Assembly (NCBI RefSeq): GCF_007904105.1 | Contig: NZ_CP042325.1 | Span: 868,001 to 932,000, forward strand | Direction of reading: 5' to 3' | Length of the DNA: 64,000 nucleotides | Source of the DNA: Corynebacterium sp. sy039 | Lineage (GTDB): Bacteria; Actinomycetota; Actinomycetes; Mycobacteriales; Mycobacteriaceae | In this document: piece after piece, positions 20,505 through 30,118 of the stretch | Layout of the letters: the number at the start of each line of letters is the position of its first letter | Position numbering within the stretch: position 1 is the stretch's first letter | The notes under the pieces: model-generated | What the model saw: only the letters and a program-made list of their open reading frames with translations | Databases searched by the model: none | What the model was told of the DNA's origin: nothing | Translations under genes and position numbers: made by a program

Positions 20505-20510
20505 TACAAT
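20505..20510 (+). promoter_or_regulatory. -10 hexamer for the CDF transporter gene (leaderless)
   Basis: TACAAT lies 6 nt before the ATG at 20517 with no Shine-Dalgarno sequence, so the mRNA probably starts at the AUG. This supports 20517 over the upstream in-frame codon at 20499. Confidence 0.6.
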
Positions 20511-20516
20511 TCTTAT

Positions 20517-21440
20517 ATGTCTCATACCGCCCATAATCATGCACATGATGGTCACAATCATGATCACGCACATCCTTCTCGTGGATTGCGCGCACTACTA
20601 ATTGTGCTGGGCTTTACCACAATAATTTTCTTAGCAGAACTGATCGGTGGCTTATGGTCGCAATCTCTTGCGTTGCTTTCCGACGCCATGCATATGCTCA
20701 GTGACTCCACCGGGCTTATCGTTGCTGTCATTGCGATTATCATTGGGAAACGAAAAGCAACCCCAGTAGCCACCTATGGCTACCGACGCATTGAAGTAAT
20801 AGCAGCTCTCATCAATGCAGCAGCTGTATCAGCAATTTCAGTATGGATTGTGATCGAAGCACTCTCGCGATTGCGCAGCCACGAAGAAGTCAACACCACC
20901 ATGATGCTCATCATCGGCACCATCGGTCTTATAGCAAATATCTTTGGGGCCTTGGTACTACACAATCATGCCGAAGAAAATATCAACATCCAAGGCGCAT
21001 TTTTACATGTGCTCGTTGATCTCTTTGGGTCAGTGGCGGTTATTCTTGCAGCAATAATTATGCAATTCACTGGTTTTTCTGGGGCAGATACGATTGCGTC
21101 ACTGATTATTGCAGTGCTCATTTTGCCACGGTCAATATCCTTGCTTTCTCGCGCCTATAAGATCCTTATGGAACACGCACCAGCGAATATAGACGTCGAC
21201 AAGCTCGCACAAGAGCTACGCGCTGTCCCTACTGTTCAAGCTATCCATGATCTGCACGTATGGTCAGTCAATGGGGAAGAAGCTCTAGCGACCTGCCATG
21301 TGGTCATTGATACGGATAATAGCAGTAATTGTACGGTGCTAGATAAAGTGCAACAGGTTTTTTCCGAACATGGAATTGAACATTCCACAGTACAGATAGA
21401 GTCCCATGCGCACTATGCGCATGAGGAAGTATGTCACTAA
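20517..21440 (+). CDS. Cation diffusion facilitator (zinc/cobalt-type efflux)
   Basis: 307 residues. A His-rich N-terminus (HTAHNHAHDGHNHDHAH) precedes six membrane segments and a C-terminal cytoplasmic domain. The metal site HxxxD pairs are visible in LLSDAMHMLSDSTG (first) and HVLVDLFGSVAV (second), typical of CzcD-type Zn-CDF proteins that exchange Zn2+ for H+. The C-terminal His-rich end (HAHYAHEEVCH) may also bind metal. No metal regulator gene is adjacent. Confidence 0.9.
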   Translation: MSHTAHNHAHDGHNHDHAHPSRGLRALLIVLGFTTIIFLAELIGGLWSQSLALLSDAMHMLSDSTGLIVAVIAIIIGKRKATPVATYGYRRIEVIAALINAAAVSAISVWIVIEALSRLRSHEEVNTTMMLIIGTIGLIANIFGALVLHNHAEENINIQGAFLHVLVDLFGSVAVILAAIIMQFTGFSGADTIASLIIAVLILPRSISLLSRAYKILMEHAPANIDVDKLAQELRAVPTVQAIHDLHVWSVNGEEALATCHVVIDTDNSSNCTVLDKVQQVFSEHGIEHSTVQIESHAHYAHEEVCH

Positions 21441-21493
21441 TAAGGCGCAGTGTGGTTTAGCTTGGCACGCTAGCGCCAGGCGCATAGCCCGTC

Positions 21494-21499
21494 TAGACT
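21494..21499 (+). promoter_or_regulatory. -10 hexamer for the DUF262 gene (leaderless)
   Basis: TAGACT ends 7 nt before the ATG at 21507; no Shine-Dalgarno sequence intervenes. Confidence 0.5.
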
Positions 21500-21506
21500 C
21501 AAAGTC

Positions 21507-23330
21507 ATGGCTTTTTCGACTCCGAGCTACAATCTCATTGATCTATTCAATCGCATTGATCGTGGTGACCTGCAACTTCCTGATTTTCAGCGTTCGTTTC
21601 GGTGGGATGTCGATCGTATCCGAGCCCTCCTCGTGACCGTACTGCGCGGCTATCCCATGGGCTCTTTCATGGCTCTCGATACGCGCAACGAAAAGCCAAG
21701 ATTTAAGCCACGCGCCTTAGAAGGCGCTCCAGACACAGGCAATGCTCCAGGTCTATTGCTACTCGACGGGCAGCAAAGACTCACCACCCTCTACCAATGC
21801 TTAAGAGGCGAAGGCATGGTGCAGAGCGTTGATTTTCGTCAAAAGAAAGTGCAACGCAAGTATTATTTGGACATTAAAAAAGCCATCTCTAGCCCAGTGC
21901 TGCCAGAAGAAGCAGTGATTAGCGTGGGAGCTGATGGCATGGTCAAGTCCCACTATGGTCCGCACGTTACAGATGGGCTGCATAGTCGAGAAGATGAAAT
22001 TGCTGCTGGTCTTATTCCTATCTCAGTATTGCTGTCTGATTCTGGCACGGATTTTCTCTTTGATCTATCGCGCGACGCTGATGAGCATACCCGTGAAGAA
22101 ATAAAAAAATTTAATAATAAAGTCATCAAACCTCTGGTCAGCTATGCCGTTCCTATGATCCGCCTCGACCGAGAAACAGCTCAAGAAGGCATTGGTTCCA
22201 TTTTTGCCCAGGTCAATAGCCTAGGACTACGCATGGATGTCTTTGAGCTTTTGACCGCGGTATTCCAGTTAGAAGATGCGTCGTTTAGCTTACAAGAAGA
22301 CTGGGCAGCTACTGAGAAAATACTGCGTAAATACCCAGCGCTAGACGGAATTGGACAAACAGAGTTTCTTACCTCAGTTGCGCTGCATGCCACCGCACTA
22401 ACAGGGCATGCCGACGGACATCGAGAAGCAATTTTGCACCTGAGTCTGGCGCAATACAAAGAATCAGCACGCATCATGCGCTCAGCTTTTAATGAAGCAG
22501 CTAACTTTATGGCGCAGCGATGTATTTTTACTACTTCTCATGTTCCCTATACTGTTCAGCTAGTTCCATTAGCAGTAATTATTGCCTTGCTAGCTGACAC
22601 TCCTGGAGTGCTCAGCAAACAAGAATCATGGAATAAACTCAACCGTTGGTTCTGGTGTGGTGTATTTGGTGAGCTCTATGGAGCCTCATCGCTTATTGAA
22701 CGCTCTGCCGCAGATGTGAATGAGGTAACTCAGTGGATTAAAGCCGGGGTAGTGCAAGAAGAAAAACAGGAAACAGAGTCTCAGCTGGTGCCACGCTCAG
22801 TGCGTACGGCACGGTTTGTGGAATCACGCCTGCTTAGCGCAGGTATTCGCTCTGGTCTTTACAAAGGAATCTATGCTCTCATCATGGGGCGAGGGGCACG
22901 GGATTGGCATAGTGCACAAGTATTTAACCAGCATACTTTCCCCACAATGGGTGTGCATTTTCGCCCTATTTTCCCTATAGACTGGTGCACGGAACACGGA
23001 ATTTCACCGGTACTGGCGCAATCAGTGCTCAATCGCACACCTATGAGTCGAAAAACCCATGTCGTTGTCGAGCATAGTTCCCCCTCGCGCTACTTGTACC
23101 GACTCCAAGCTAAATCCCTGCTTAGCGATGCCGAATTTGATGAAGTTCTAGAAACACACTTACTTGACCCACAGTCGTTATTTACTGATCGAGCTGAAGA
23201 ATTCTTCCGCGATAGACGGCAACGTCTTACCGAAATGATTGAACACGCAATGGGACACCCCGCAGTTCGAGATGTGGATGAGTCAGATTTAAGCGCAGGA
23301 GAAGAAGGACCGAATGCTTTTGCCTCATAG
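21507..23330 (+). CDS. DUF262-domain protein with degenerate HNH-like C-terminus
   Basis: 607 residues. The N-terminal DUF262 domain (about 8-230) has the family motifs LQLPDFQRSFRWD and LLLDGQQRLTTLY, known from GmrSD-type and other nucleotide-dependent restriction proteins. The C-terminal part (about 490-600) follows the layout of the DUF1524/HNH domain (FP.DWC...VLNRTPMS, then a HLLDPQSL...FFRDRRQRL helix). The usual His-His pair before the Phe-Pro is replaced by HFRPIFP, and the usual TNR by THV, so nuclease activity is doubtful. It sits in the core region, not in the defence island, and overlaps the next gene by 17 bp. Confidence 0.75.
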   Translation: MAFSTPSYNLIDLFNRIDRGDLQLPDFQRSFRWDVDRIRALLVTVLRGYPMGSFMALDTRNEKPRFKPRALEGAPDTGNAPGLLLLDGQQRLTTLYQCLRGEGMVQSVDFRQKKVQRKYYLDIKKAISSPVLPEEAVISVGADGMVKSHYGPHVTDGLHSREDEIAAGLIPISVLLSDSGTDFLFDLSRDADEHTREEIKKFNNKVIKPLVSYAVPMIRLDRETAQEGIGSIFAQVNSLGLRMDVFELLTAVFQLEDASFSLQEDWAATEKILRKYPALDGIGQTEFLTSVALHATALTGHADGHREAILHLSLAQYKESARIMRSAFNEAANFMAQRCIFTTSHVPYTVQLVPLAVIIALLADTPGVLSKQESWNKLNRWFWCGVFGELYGASSLIERSAADVNEVTQWIKAGVVQEEKQETESQLVPRSVRTARFVESRLLSAGIRSGLYKGIYALIMGRGARDWHSAQVFNQHTFPTMGVHFRPIFPIDWCTEHGISPVLAQSVLNRTPMSRKTHVVVEHSSPSRYLYRLQAKSLLSDAEFDEVLETHLLDPQSLFTDRAEEFFRDRRQRLTEMIEHAMGHPAVRDVDESDLSAGEEGPNAFAS

Positions 23331-25074
23331 CGCCAGGTACCGTGGCACTCTCGTGAGTGTCTTGGGCAGCCTTGTGGTCCTTATGCTTATTTTGTCTGGC
23401 TGTGCGTCGGGACAGCTCAGCGAGATGGGCACTGAACAAAGCACAGATCCGTATCGGAAAGCGCGTGCCCAGAATCTTAACCACCACGTTTCTAATATCT
23501 TTGAGCCAACTCCTGAGGTGATTGCGGACGAAGACAGAAGTGGAGTAGAAGTCGCACAGCGGTTTTTTGACACCTCAAGTGCAGTAGTCGTGTCCAGCGG
23601 CGATATTAGCGCACAGTTGCGTGCAGCCTCTCTTGCTGTTGTGACCCATGCCCCCATGCTGACCATGAACGAGAACAACCGCCAGGCAGTGGTTTCTGAG
23701 ATTAATCGCCTGGGTGCTCAATATGTGCTCAGCGTGGGGGATGTTCCATTAGCCAACACTGCAGGAGATACCAATGTCATTGTCGATCCCGGCGGGTTAG
23801 CGGCCTTGGGCACAATGACTTCCTTGCAGTTCTATCCAAAACAAATAACCTATGCGGATAAGGTGGTAGCTGCTGTTGCCGCCCTAGAACCAGAGCACGT
23901 AAGCTATTTGATTCCTGGCTGGTTCGATGACGACACAAAAGAAAAACTGCTTGCCGACGCTCACCCCCAGACAACAGATCGTAAACAACACACAGTTGCG
24001 GCTTTTCCTGTGCAATCCAAGCGTGATGCCGATATGTCGCCTGTGGTCATTGCAAGTGAACAATCAAGCATTGCAGCTGTAGCAACTGCTCGCGCTTTTG
24101 GCGCTGCTGTGCGTACCATGCCTCTCCCAGATCCTAGGTTTAGCCGGGAAACAATGAGAATGGTTGCTGGTCTTGCCAATGCACCGCTTATTGCCTTAGG
24201 GGCACAATTTGGTAGTGCACAACAATTAAGAGAACGCATAAGCATTGGCGAGAATATCACTACTGAAATAGCTGGTGGTGGCGGTTTGGTATTTCCCCAA
24301 CGCGCCCTGATTATGAAGCACGTGCCGCTTAGCGTGGAAGCCACAGCTGCGCGTAGTAGGGAAGAAAACACGACTGCAATAGCTGACGCGGTAGTAATGG
24401 CAAAAAAGCAAGCGAGCGCATTTGCACGTACACATGTTGGTACGGTAGTGCCAGGTCTAGAAATAGCCTTGGGCAACGTGTTTGCTTTAGACACACAACA
24501 ACCTAGTTTTTCTCCGGAACTTGTGGCTCATGCGGTCAATGAGATGGTTGCCCAGCATGGCTATATTTTCTTAAGAATTACCCCTTATGCCGGAAAATTA
24601 GTAGAGCAATTAGCTCGTATCGAAGATATGCTCAGTGGGGCCAATGTTTCTGTGATTATAGACATGGATAGCGCTGAGCAGCCTATTGAGGCGCAAGAGC
24701 TCAATCGGGCGATTTCTTGGTTAGCTAGGTTATGCGAGGATAAAAAAATACCACAGAAAACCCTGGTAATTGCGCAATCTAGTGTCAACCCCATAGCTGA
24801 TGCAGCACACATAGACACTGATTCTGCGTATGTTTCAGTTACTATTGTTGCTGAGTTTTTTGCTGAGGGAAACTATGGATTTGTGTCCTGGGAAGAAGCC
24901 AAGCAGCGCTTTGGGCAGATCGTCGCTGGTTATCAGCAGACAGGCAAGAATTTTTATTATGGTTGGGTAGTGGATAATGTGCTAGGGCAAGCGCGTCGCT
25001 CGACGGAGGAAAATTTCTTTAGCAGCGCAGAGTTTTCACAGTTATCACCATATCCTTGGCTAATTTTGGGCTGA
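23314..25074 (+). CDS. Lipoprotein with cell-wall-binding-repeat-2-like domain
   Basis: 586 residues. A signal peptide with the lipobox LSGC (about residues 26-29) predicts lipid attachment to the membrane. The region about 65-170 (SSAVVVSSGDISAQLRAASLAVVTHAPML...VLSVGD) follows the pattern of CWB2 repeats: value, gain of a free amidase-like fold, then a pocket Gly-Asp. The second half (about 350-580) resembles a TIM-barrel-like glycan or polysaccharide domain, but I cannot name it. It begins inside the end of the DUF262 gene, so translation is probably coupled. Confidence 0.65.
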   Translation: MLLPHSARYRGTLVSVLGSLVVLMLILSGCASGQLSEMGTEQSTDPYRKARAQNLNHHVSNIFEPTPEVIADEDRSGVEVAQRFFDTSSAVVVSSGDISAQLRAASLAVVTHAPMLTMNENNRQAVVSEINRLGAQYVLSVGDVPLANTAGDTNVIVDPGGLAALGTMTSLQFYPKQITYADKVVAAVAALEPEHVSYLIPGWFDDDTKEKLLADAHPQTTDRKQHTVAAFPVQSKRDADMSPVVIASEQSSIAAVATARAFGAAVRTMPLPDPRFSRETMRMVAGLANAPLIALGAQFGSAQQLRERISIGENITTEIAGGGGLVFPQRALIMKHVPLSVEATAARSREENTTAIADAVVMAKKQASAFARTHVGTVVPGLEIALGNVFALDTQQPSFSPELVAHAVNEMVAQHGYIFLRITPYAGKLVEQLARIEDMLSGANVSVIIDMDSAEQPIEAQELNRAISWLARLCEDKKIPQKTLVIAQSSVNPIADAAHIDTDSAYVSVTIVAEFFAEGNYGFVSWEEAKQRFGQIVAGYQQTGKNFYYGWVVDNVLGQARRSTEENFFSSAEFSQLSPYPWLILG

Positions 25075-25259
25075 GAAAATCATGTGTGTAGTGGATATAT
25101 TCATAAAATATTCTAAAAACTATTTCTCGGCAGGTACTTTTTAGCTTTCTTGGTTTAGACTTGACAATGTCGCACGCCGATGGGCTGGTGTGGACCCCGT
25201 AATAGCGGCGCGGTCGTGTCGATATTATGCGGACAGCACAATTTTCCAGGAGATATAAC

Positions 25260-26852
25260 GTGAGCCAGAACGGTCGTCCTGTCGTTCTTATTGCTGATAA
25301 ATTGGCACAATCTACTGTTGATGCACTTGGCGATGCCGTCGAGGTGCGTTGGGTAGATGGACCAAATCGCCAAGAACTCTTAGCCGCAATTCCAGAAGCA
25401 GATGCACTGTTAGTTCGCTCTGCTACCACAGTAGATCGTGAAGTCCTTGACGCAGCCACGAAATTGCAAATCGTCGGGCGCGCAGGTGTAGGGCTGGATA
25501 ACGTAGATATTGTTGCTGCCACTGAGCGTGGTGTGATGGTGGTCAATGCGCCGACCTCGAATATCCACTCTGCTTGTGAGCATGCAATTTCCTTGCTCCT
25601 AGCCACTGCACGACAGATACCAGCAGCAGATAAAACATTGCGTGATGGTCAATGGAAACGTTCTTCTTTCTCTGGTGTCGAAGTATTTGGCAAAACCATC
25701 GGAATTGTTGGTTTTGGCCATATTGGACAGCTCTTTGCTCAGCGTCTTGCTGCTTTTGAGACTACGATCATCGCATATGATCCTTATGCTAACCCAGCTC
25801 GTGCTGCGCAATTAGGTGTGGAGTTAGTCTCGCTGGATCAACTCATGGCAACAGCAGATTTCGTCACCATTCACTTGCCAAAGACAAAAGAAACAGCTGG
25901 TATGTTCAATGCTGAATTGCTGGCCAAAGCTAAAAAAGGGCAGATCATCATCAATGCTGCTCGTGGTGGGCTTATCGACGAAGCGGCACTGGCTGAGGCG
26001 ATAACATCTGGGCATATTCGTGGTGCTGGTATTGATGTCTATGCCCAAGAACCATGTACTCAATCACCATTGTTTGAGTTACCACAAGTAGTGGTGACTC
26101 CCCACCTAGGTGCTTCGACAGCAGAGGCACAAGATAGAGCTGGTACTGATGTTGCAGATTCGGTGCTCAAAGCACTATCTGGGCAATTCGTGGCAGATGC
26201 CGTGAATATCTCCGGTGGTCGTGTTGGGGAAGAAGTCGCAGCATGGCTTAACCTTGCTCGCAAACTAGGTCTTGTTGCTGGTCGCCTTCTTGGTGCCACA
26301 CCAGTAAGTATTGAAGTAGAAGCGCGTGGTGAACTATCTACAGAACAGGTTGATGCTCTGGGGCTAGCTGCATTGCGCGGTCTGTTCTCTGGCATTATCG
26401 ACGAAGCAGTCACCTTTGTGAATGCACCGCGTATTGCTGAAGAACGTGGCGTAGAACTATCAGTTACCACTGCACCTGAATCTGTTACACACCGCAGCGT
26501 GGTAGAGGTAAAAGTGATAGCGAGCGACGGCTCAGTATCCTCGGTAGTAGGTACACTCAGTGGTTTAGAGCGCGTGGAAAAGATTGTACGGATCGATAAC
26601 CGCGGCATTGATTTGCGTGCCGAAGGAAGAAACCTATTCTTCTCCTACACCGATGCTCCTGGTGCTCTTGGCAAAGTAGGAGCTCAGCTGGGAGCAGCAG
26701 ATATCAATATCGAAGCTGCAGCTCTTACCCAAGCAGCAAAGGGAGATGGTGCTGTTCTTATCTTGAGAGTAGAACGCGAAGTACCTCAAGAACTCTTGAC
26801 TCAAATTGCTGATTCCCTTGAAGCAACTGCGCTGCAAATTAACCTTGATTAG
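25260..26852 (+). CDS. serA: D-3-phosphoglycerate dehydrogenase
   Basis: NAD-dependent first step of serine synthesis. The GTG at 25260 lies 7 nt after AGGAG (25248-25252) and gives 530 residues, the length of the long actinobacterial type; the in-frame upstream start at 25227 lacks a site. Seen: NAD loop GFGHIGQ, catalytic Arg in NAARGGLIDE, the Glu, and His in PHLGAST; then the ASB domain and the C-terminal ACT domain (about 455-530), which mediates serine feedback. Confidence 0.96.
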   Translation: MSQNGRPVVLIADKLAQSTVDALGDAVEVRWVDGPNRQELLAAIPEADALLVRSATTVDREVLDAATKLQIVGRAGVGLDNVDIVAATERGVMVVNAPTSNIHSACEHAISLLLATARQIPAADKTLRDGQWKRSSFSGVEVFGKTIGIVGFGHIGQLFAQRLAAFETTIIAYDPYANPARAAQLGVELVSLDQLMATADFVTIHLPKTKETAGMFNAELLAKAKKGQIIINAARGGLIDEAALAEAITSGHIRGAGIDVYAQEPCTQSPLFELPQVVVTPHLGASTAEAQDRAGTDVADSVLKALSGQFVADAVNISGGRVGEEVAAWLNLARKLGLVAGRLLGATPVSIEVEARGELSTEQVDALGLAALRGLFSGIIDEAVTFVNAPRIAEERGVELSVTTAPESVTHRSVVEVKVIASDGSVSSVVGTLSGLERVEKIVRIDNRGIDLRAEGRNLFFSYTDAPGALGKVGAQLGAADINIEAAALTQAAKGDGAVLILRVEREVPQELLTQIADSLEATALQINLD

Positions 26853-26885
26853 TTGTATTAGTTGCTAGCAATCTTAATTTCTTAT

Positions 26886-26923
26886 TATCGCTGTGAGCTT
26901 GGTGCTCACGGCGATATTTTTCT
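26886..26923 (+). terminator. Terminator after serA
   Basis: 13-bp stem TATCGCTGTGAGC / GCTCACGGCGATA with one G-U pair (26886-26898 and 26904-26916), a 5-nt loop, then TTTTTCTC. Confidence 0.9.
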
Positions 26924-26971
26924 CAGCAGGTGTTGCGGTGTTGAGTGCTGAACTGGTTTGTGTGCAGCGAG

Positions 26972-28198
26972 TTATGCGTGTGCAGAAAGAATGCCAGATA
27001 GTGCACGAACCAAAGCTGCAATATGTTCTTGAGTATGACTTGCCATGAGCGTTATACGCAGAATCGCCTCGCCACGTTTGACTGTTGGATAACGAATTGC
27101 CGGCACATGGAACCCATAATCGCGCAGTTGTTGAGATACTGACAGCGCATAATCCTCGGCACCAAGCGGGATAATGACAATAGGGCTTGCCCACCCACCA
27201 GACACAACATTGCTAGTGCGCGATACTGCGATTTCCGCCTCGTCGAGAAGCCTCAAAAGGTACGCCACGTTAGTGTGTAAGCGTTGTACGATGGATTCGT
27301 CTTGCGCTAGGAGTGATAGCGCTGTATCAATGGCAGCGCAATTAGCTGCTGAGGTGGAGGTAGAAAAAATAAATGCGCGTGCATGGTTGCGTAAAAACCG
27401 TGTGATTTCCGGGTGAGCAAGAACCATACCACCTTCAGCTCCTAAGGCTTTACTTGCCGTCACCACGAGGATGTCGGGCAAAGAATGTGGATAACACTCG
27501 CATATTCCTTTACCGCGACGACCGATGGTGCCAATGCCATGCGCGTCATCAACCATAAGCCATGCACCGTACCTGTCGCACACGCGACGCAATTGCGCTA
27601 GATCGGCGATAGTGCCGTCCATGGAAAACACGCCATCACTTATCACAAGAGCGTAGTCAGCAGTGCTCTTGGCTAGTTTTTCTTCTAAATCAGTGTAGTC
27701 GTAATGAGAAAAGATCGTGGTAGGTACGCGTGCAATGCGGCAGCCATCGATAATACTGGCATGATTGCGTTCATCGGAAAAGATTTTTAATGACCCACCA
27801 CATAGTTGTGCTAGTTGTGCTAGTGCTTGGATTGTGGAAAGGTTCGCCAGATAGCCACTGGAGAAGAATACACAATCATAGTGCGCATCTAGCTCAAGGA
27901 ACGTGGGGAGTGCCTTTTCTACTTTCGTATGAAAAGCAGTGCTGCCCGTGGTAAGTCTGGAACCACCAGAGCCTGTGCCATAGGCAGCAAGTGCGTCGTG
28001 TGCTGCAGTAATTATTGCAGGATGTGTGCTTAAGCCAAGGTAGTTGGAGGAGCTGAAAAGGAGCAAGGACGTATCGTCGATAAGTGTTTTAGGAGATTGT
28101 GCTGCATGAAAGAGCGCAGGGGTGCGTTCTAGATGAGCATGTGCCCAGGCGTTATTTTGTTGTGTGCACAAAGTGTGGAGGTCAGGGGATTGGGACAT
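26972..28198 (-). CDS. bioF: 8-amino-7-oxononanoate synthase (KAPA synthase)
   Basis: PLP enzyme that condenses pimeloyl-CoA with alanine in biotin synthesis. 408 residues, fold-type I. Motifs: NYLGLSTHP near the N-terminus, GSGGSRLTTGST, LMVDDAHGIGTIGRRGKG with the PLP Asp and His, and VTASKALGAEGG with the Schiff-base Lys. It lies 2 bp downstream of bioW in the same orientation, so the pair makes pimeloyl-CoA and then KAPA. The later genes bioA, bioD and bioB are not in the window. The family also contains 2-amino-3-ketobutyrate ligases, but the bioW partner decides the call. Confidence 0.92.
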   Translation of the reverse strand: MSQSPDLHTLCTQQNNAWAHAHLERTPALFHAAQSPKTLIDDTSLLLFSSSNYLGLSTHPAIITAAHDALAAYGTGSGGSRLTTGSTAFHTKVEKALPTFLELDAHYDCVFFSSGYLANLSTIQALAQLAQLCGGSLKIFSDERNHASIIDGCRIARVPTTIFSHYDYTDLEEKLAKSTADYALVISDGVFSMDGTIADLAQLRRVCDRYGAWLMVDDAHGIGTIGRRGKGICECYPHSLPDILVVTASKALGAEGGMVLAHPEITRFLRNHARAFIFSTSTSAANCAAIDTALSLLAQDESIVQRLHTNVAYLLRLLDEAEIAVSRTSNVVSGGWASPIVIIPLGAEDYALSVSQQLRDYGFHVPAIRYPTVKRGEAILRITLMASHTQEHIAALVRALSGILSAHA

Positions 28199-28200
28199 GG

Positions 28201-28974
28201 CTATGCGCTTTCGGGGAAATCTACGAGAACGATGTGGTTTTCTAAGTAGTCAATGAGCTTAGGGATATCGGAATCATGTGTGTTTCGCGTAAGAAAAATG
28301 CGAGTGCCACAGGTATCACCAGGCGCTTTCATATTATGAATGCGGAGATAAGTGCCGTTAATGCATAGATATCCAGTGGTGTAGTCCGGGTCATCCGAGA
28401 TACATAATTCGGCAATAATGTTAGGGTGGTGTGCTACTTTCGAGGCTAAAATTAGTGCTTCATTGTGATGGTTCTTGTCATTGTCTGTCATATTTGTGCG
28501 TATGTCAGTGGCAGAATACGCTGCGTCCAGATTGCTCACGCGTACCCCTCGGTTTTGGTCTGGTTCATAATGCTCATGGGTGTCGGCGTCGATGAGCATG
28601 GCACCGCGTAATCCAGTGACTGTTGTGAGCAAAGACCAAAAATGATTCCCAGCTATTCCATGCTTAGCCAGTTGCTTTTCGACGAACATCTGCGCCTGTC
28701 GCGGGCTATGAGTATCAATGTTCTGAATGGGTAATGCCGGAATGTGGGTGATATCTGCGGGGGAAATGTGCGTGCTCGTGATGCGAATATCATCGGGCGT
28801 TCCTTTGGGATGATTGAGTGCACGGTGCATTAACTGTGTGCTCACGTGTGCTAATTGATCAGTGGTGACGATGCGTTCTGCGCCAGAGATATGGCGACCC
28901 ATTTTGCTAGCACGCATTTTGATTGAATAGAGGGAATGAGTGTGGGGAAATGCGGTGTACGAACTAGAGGTCAT
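28201..28974 (-). CDS. bioW: 6-carboxyhexanoate-CoA ligase (pimeloyl-CoA synthetase)
   Basis: Activates pimelate with ATP and CoA to pimeloyl-CoA. 257 residues. It matches BioW of Bacillus over its length as I remember it: YSIKMRASKMGRHISGAERI, the block LRGAMLIDADTHEHYEPDQNRGVRVSNLD, and HPNIIAELCISDDPDYTTGYLCI. TATTGT lies 7 nt before the ATG on this strand, so the operon may be leaderless. This route needs free pimelate rather than the BioC-BioH path. Divergent from leuB. Confidence 0.9.
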   Translation of the reverse strand: MTSSSYTAFPHTHSLYSIKMRASKMGRHISGAERIVTTDQLAHVSTQLMHRALNHPKGTPDDIRITSTHISPADITHIPALPIQNIDTHSPRQAQMFVEKQLAKHGIAGNHFWSLLTTVTGLRGAMLIDADTHEHYEPDQNRGVRVSNLDAAYSATDIRTNMTDNDKNHHNEALILASKVAHHPNIIAELCISDDPDYTTGYLCINGTYLRIHNMKAPGDTCGTRIFLTRNTHDSDIPKLIDYLENHIVLVDFPESA

Positions 28975-29092
28975 AGGATAAACAATAGCCGTGAAAAGGC
29001 TATACAGTGTTCAATATATTTATATTTGTCTTTCTGCGGTATCTTGGTAAGGGAGACTAAAGTCCAAAATGTGAGAAAAGGAGTTCCACATA

Positions 29093-30109
29093 ATGAAACT
29101 TGCGGTTATTGGTGGCGACGGCATCGGACCAGAAGTAACGCAACAAGCCCTGCGCGTACTACACACACTCCGCGATGATATTGACACCACAGAATATGAT
29201 CTCGGCGCACGCCGCTACCTAAAAAATGGCGAATTACTAACCCAAGCAGACCTTGACTCACTCAAAGAACACGACGCAATTCTACTAGGAGCAATAGGCG
29301 CACCTGACACCGTACCACCAGGAGTACTAGAACGCGGACTGCTATTAGCAATGCGCTTTGCCCTCGACCACCACGTTAATTTGCGCCCCGCCAAACTCTA
29401 TCCCACAGCAGTATCACCACTGACCAATCCAGGCGACATTGATTTCGTCGTAGTACGAGAAGGTACCGAAGGATTGTACTGCGGTAATGGCGGCTCCCTA
29501 CGCAAAAACACTCAACATGAAGTAGCAAGTGAAGTATCACAAAATACTCGCTACGGCGTCGAACGCGTCGTTCGCGATGCCTTTGCCCGAGCACAACAAC
29601 GTAAAAAACACCTCACCCTCGTGCATAAGACAAATGTGCTTGTCCACGCCGGATCATTATGGCAGCGTTGCGTAGATGAAGTAGCACAAGAATATCCCGA
29701 CGTAACCGTGGACTACCACCACATTGATGCAGCAACCATCTACATGGTTACTGACCCAGCACGCTACGACGTTATTGTAACCGATAATCTCTTTGGCGAT
29801 ATTCTTACCGACCTTGCCGGCGCTATCACAGGCGGAATTGGCCTAGCTGCATCGGGAAATATCGACGCAACTGGTACCAACCCATCCATGTTTGAGCCAG
29901 TACACGGTTCCGCACCAGATATTGCAGGAAAAGGAATCGCCGATCCCACCGCCGCGATTTTGTCCGCCGCACTATTGCTTCGCCACCTAGGAGACGAAGA
30001 GAACGCAGCACGCATCGAACAAGCAGTAGCAACAGATGTTGCTCACCGAGACGCCCATACAACATATAGCACCCAAGAATTAGGCGATAGAATCATCGCA
30101 GCCCTATAA
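29093..30109 (+). CDS. leuB: 3-isopropylmalate dehydrogenase
   Basis: Oxidative decarboxylation of 3-isopropylmalate in leucine synthesis. 338 residues, the short form of high-GC Gram-positives. Motifs: [32 protein letters not shown], and the NAD/metal site [22 protein letters not shown] with [23 protein letters not shown] precedes the ATG. The following gene starts 9 bp downstream and may be cotranscribed. Confidence 0.95.
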   Translation: MKLAVIGGDGIGPEVTQQALRVLHTLRDDIDTTEYDLGARRYLKNGELLTQADLDSLKEHDAILLGAIGAPDTVPPGVLERGLLLAMRFALDHHVNLRPAKLYPTAVSPLTNPGDIDFVVVREGTEGLYCGNGGSLRKNTQHEVASEVSQNTRYGVERVVRDAFARAQQRKKHLTLVHKTNVLVHAGSLWQRCVDEVAQEYPDVTVDYHHIDAATIYMVTDPARYDVIVTDNLFGDILTDLAGAITGGIGLAASGNIDATGTNPSMFEPVHGSAPDIAGKGIADPTAAILSAALLLRHLGDEENAARIEQAVATDVAHRDAHTTYSTQELGDRIIAAL

Positions 30110-30118
30110 GATGAATAC

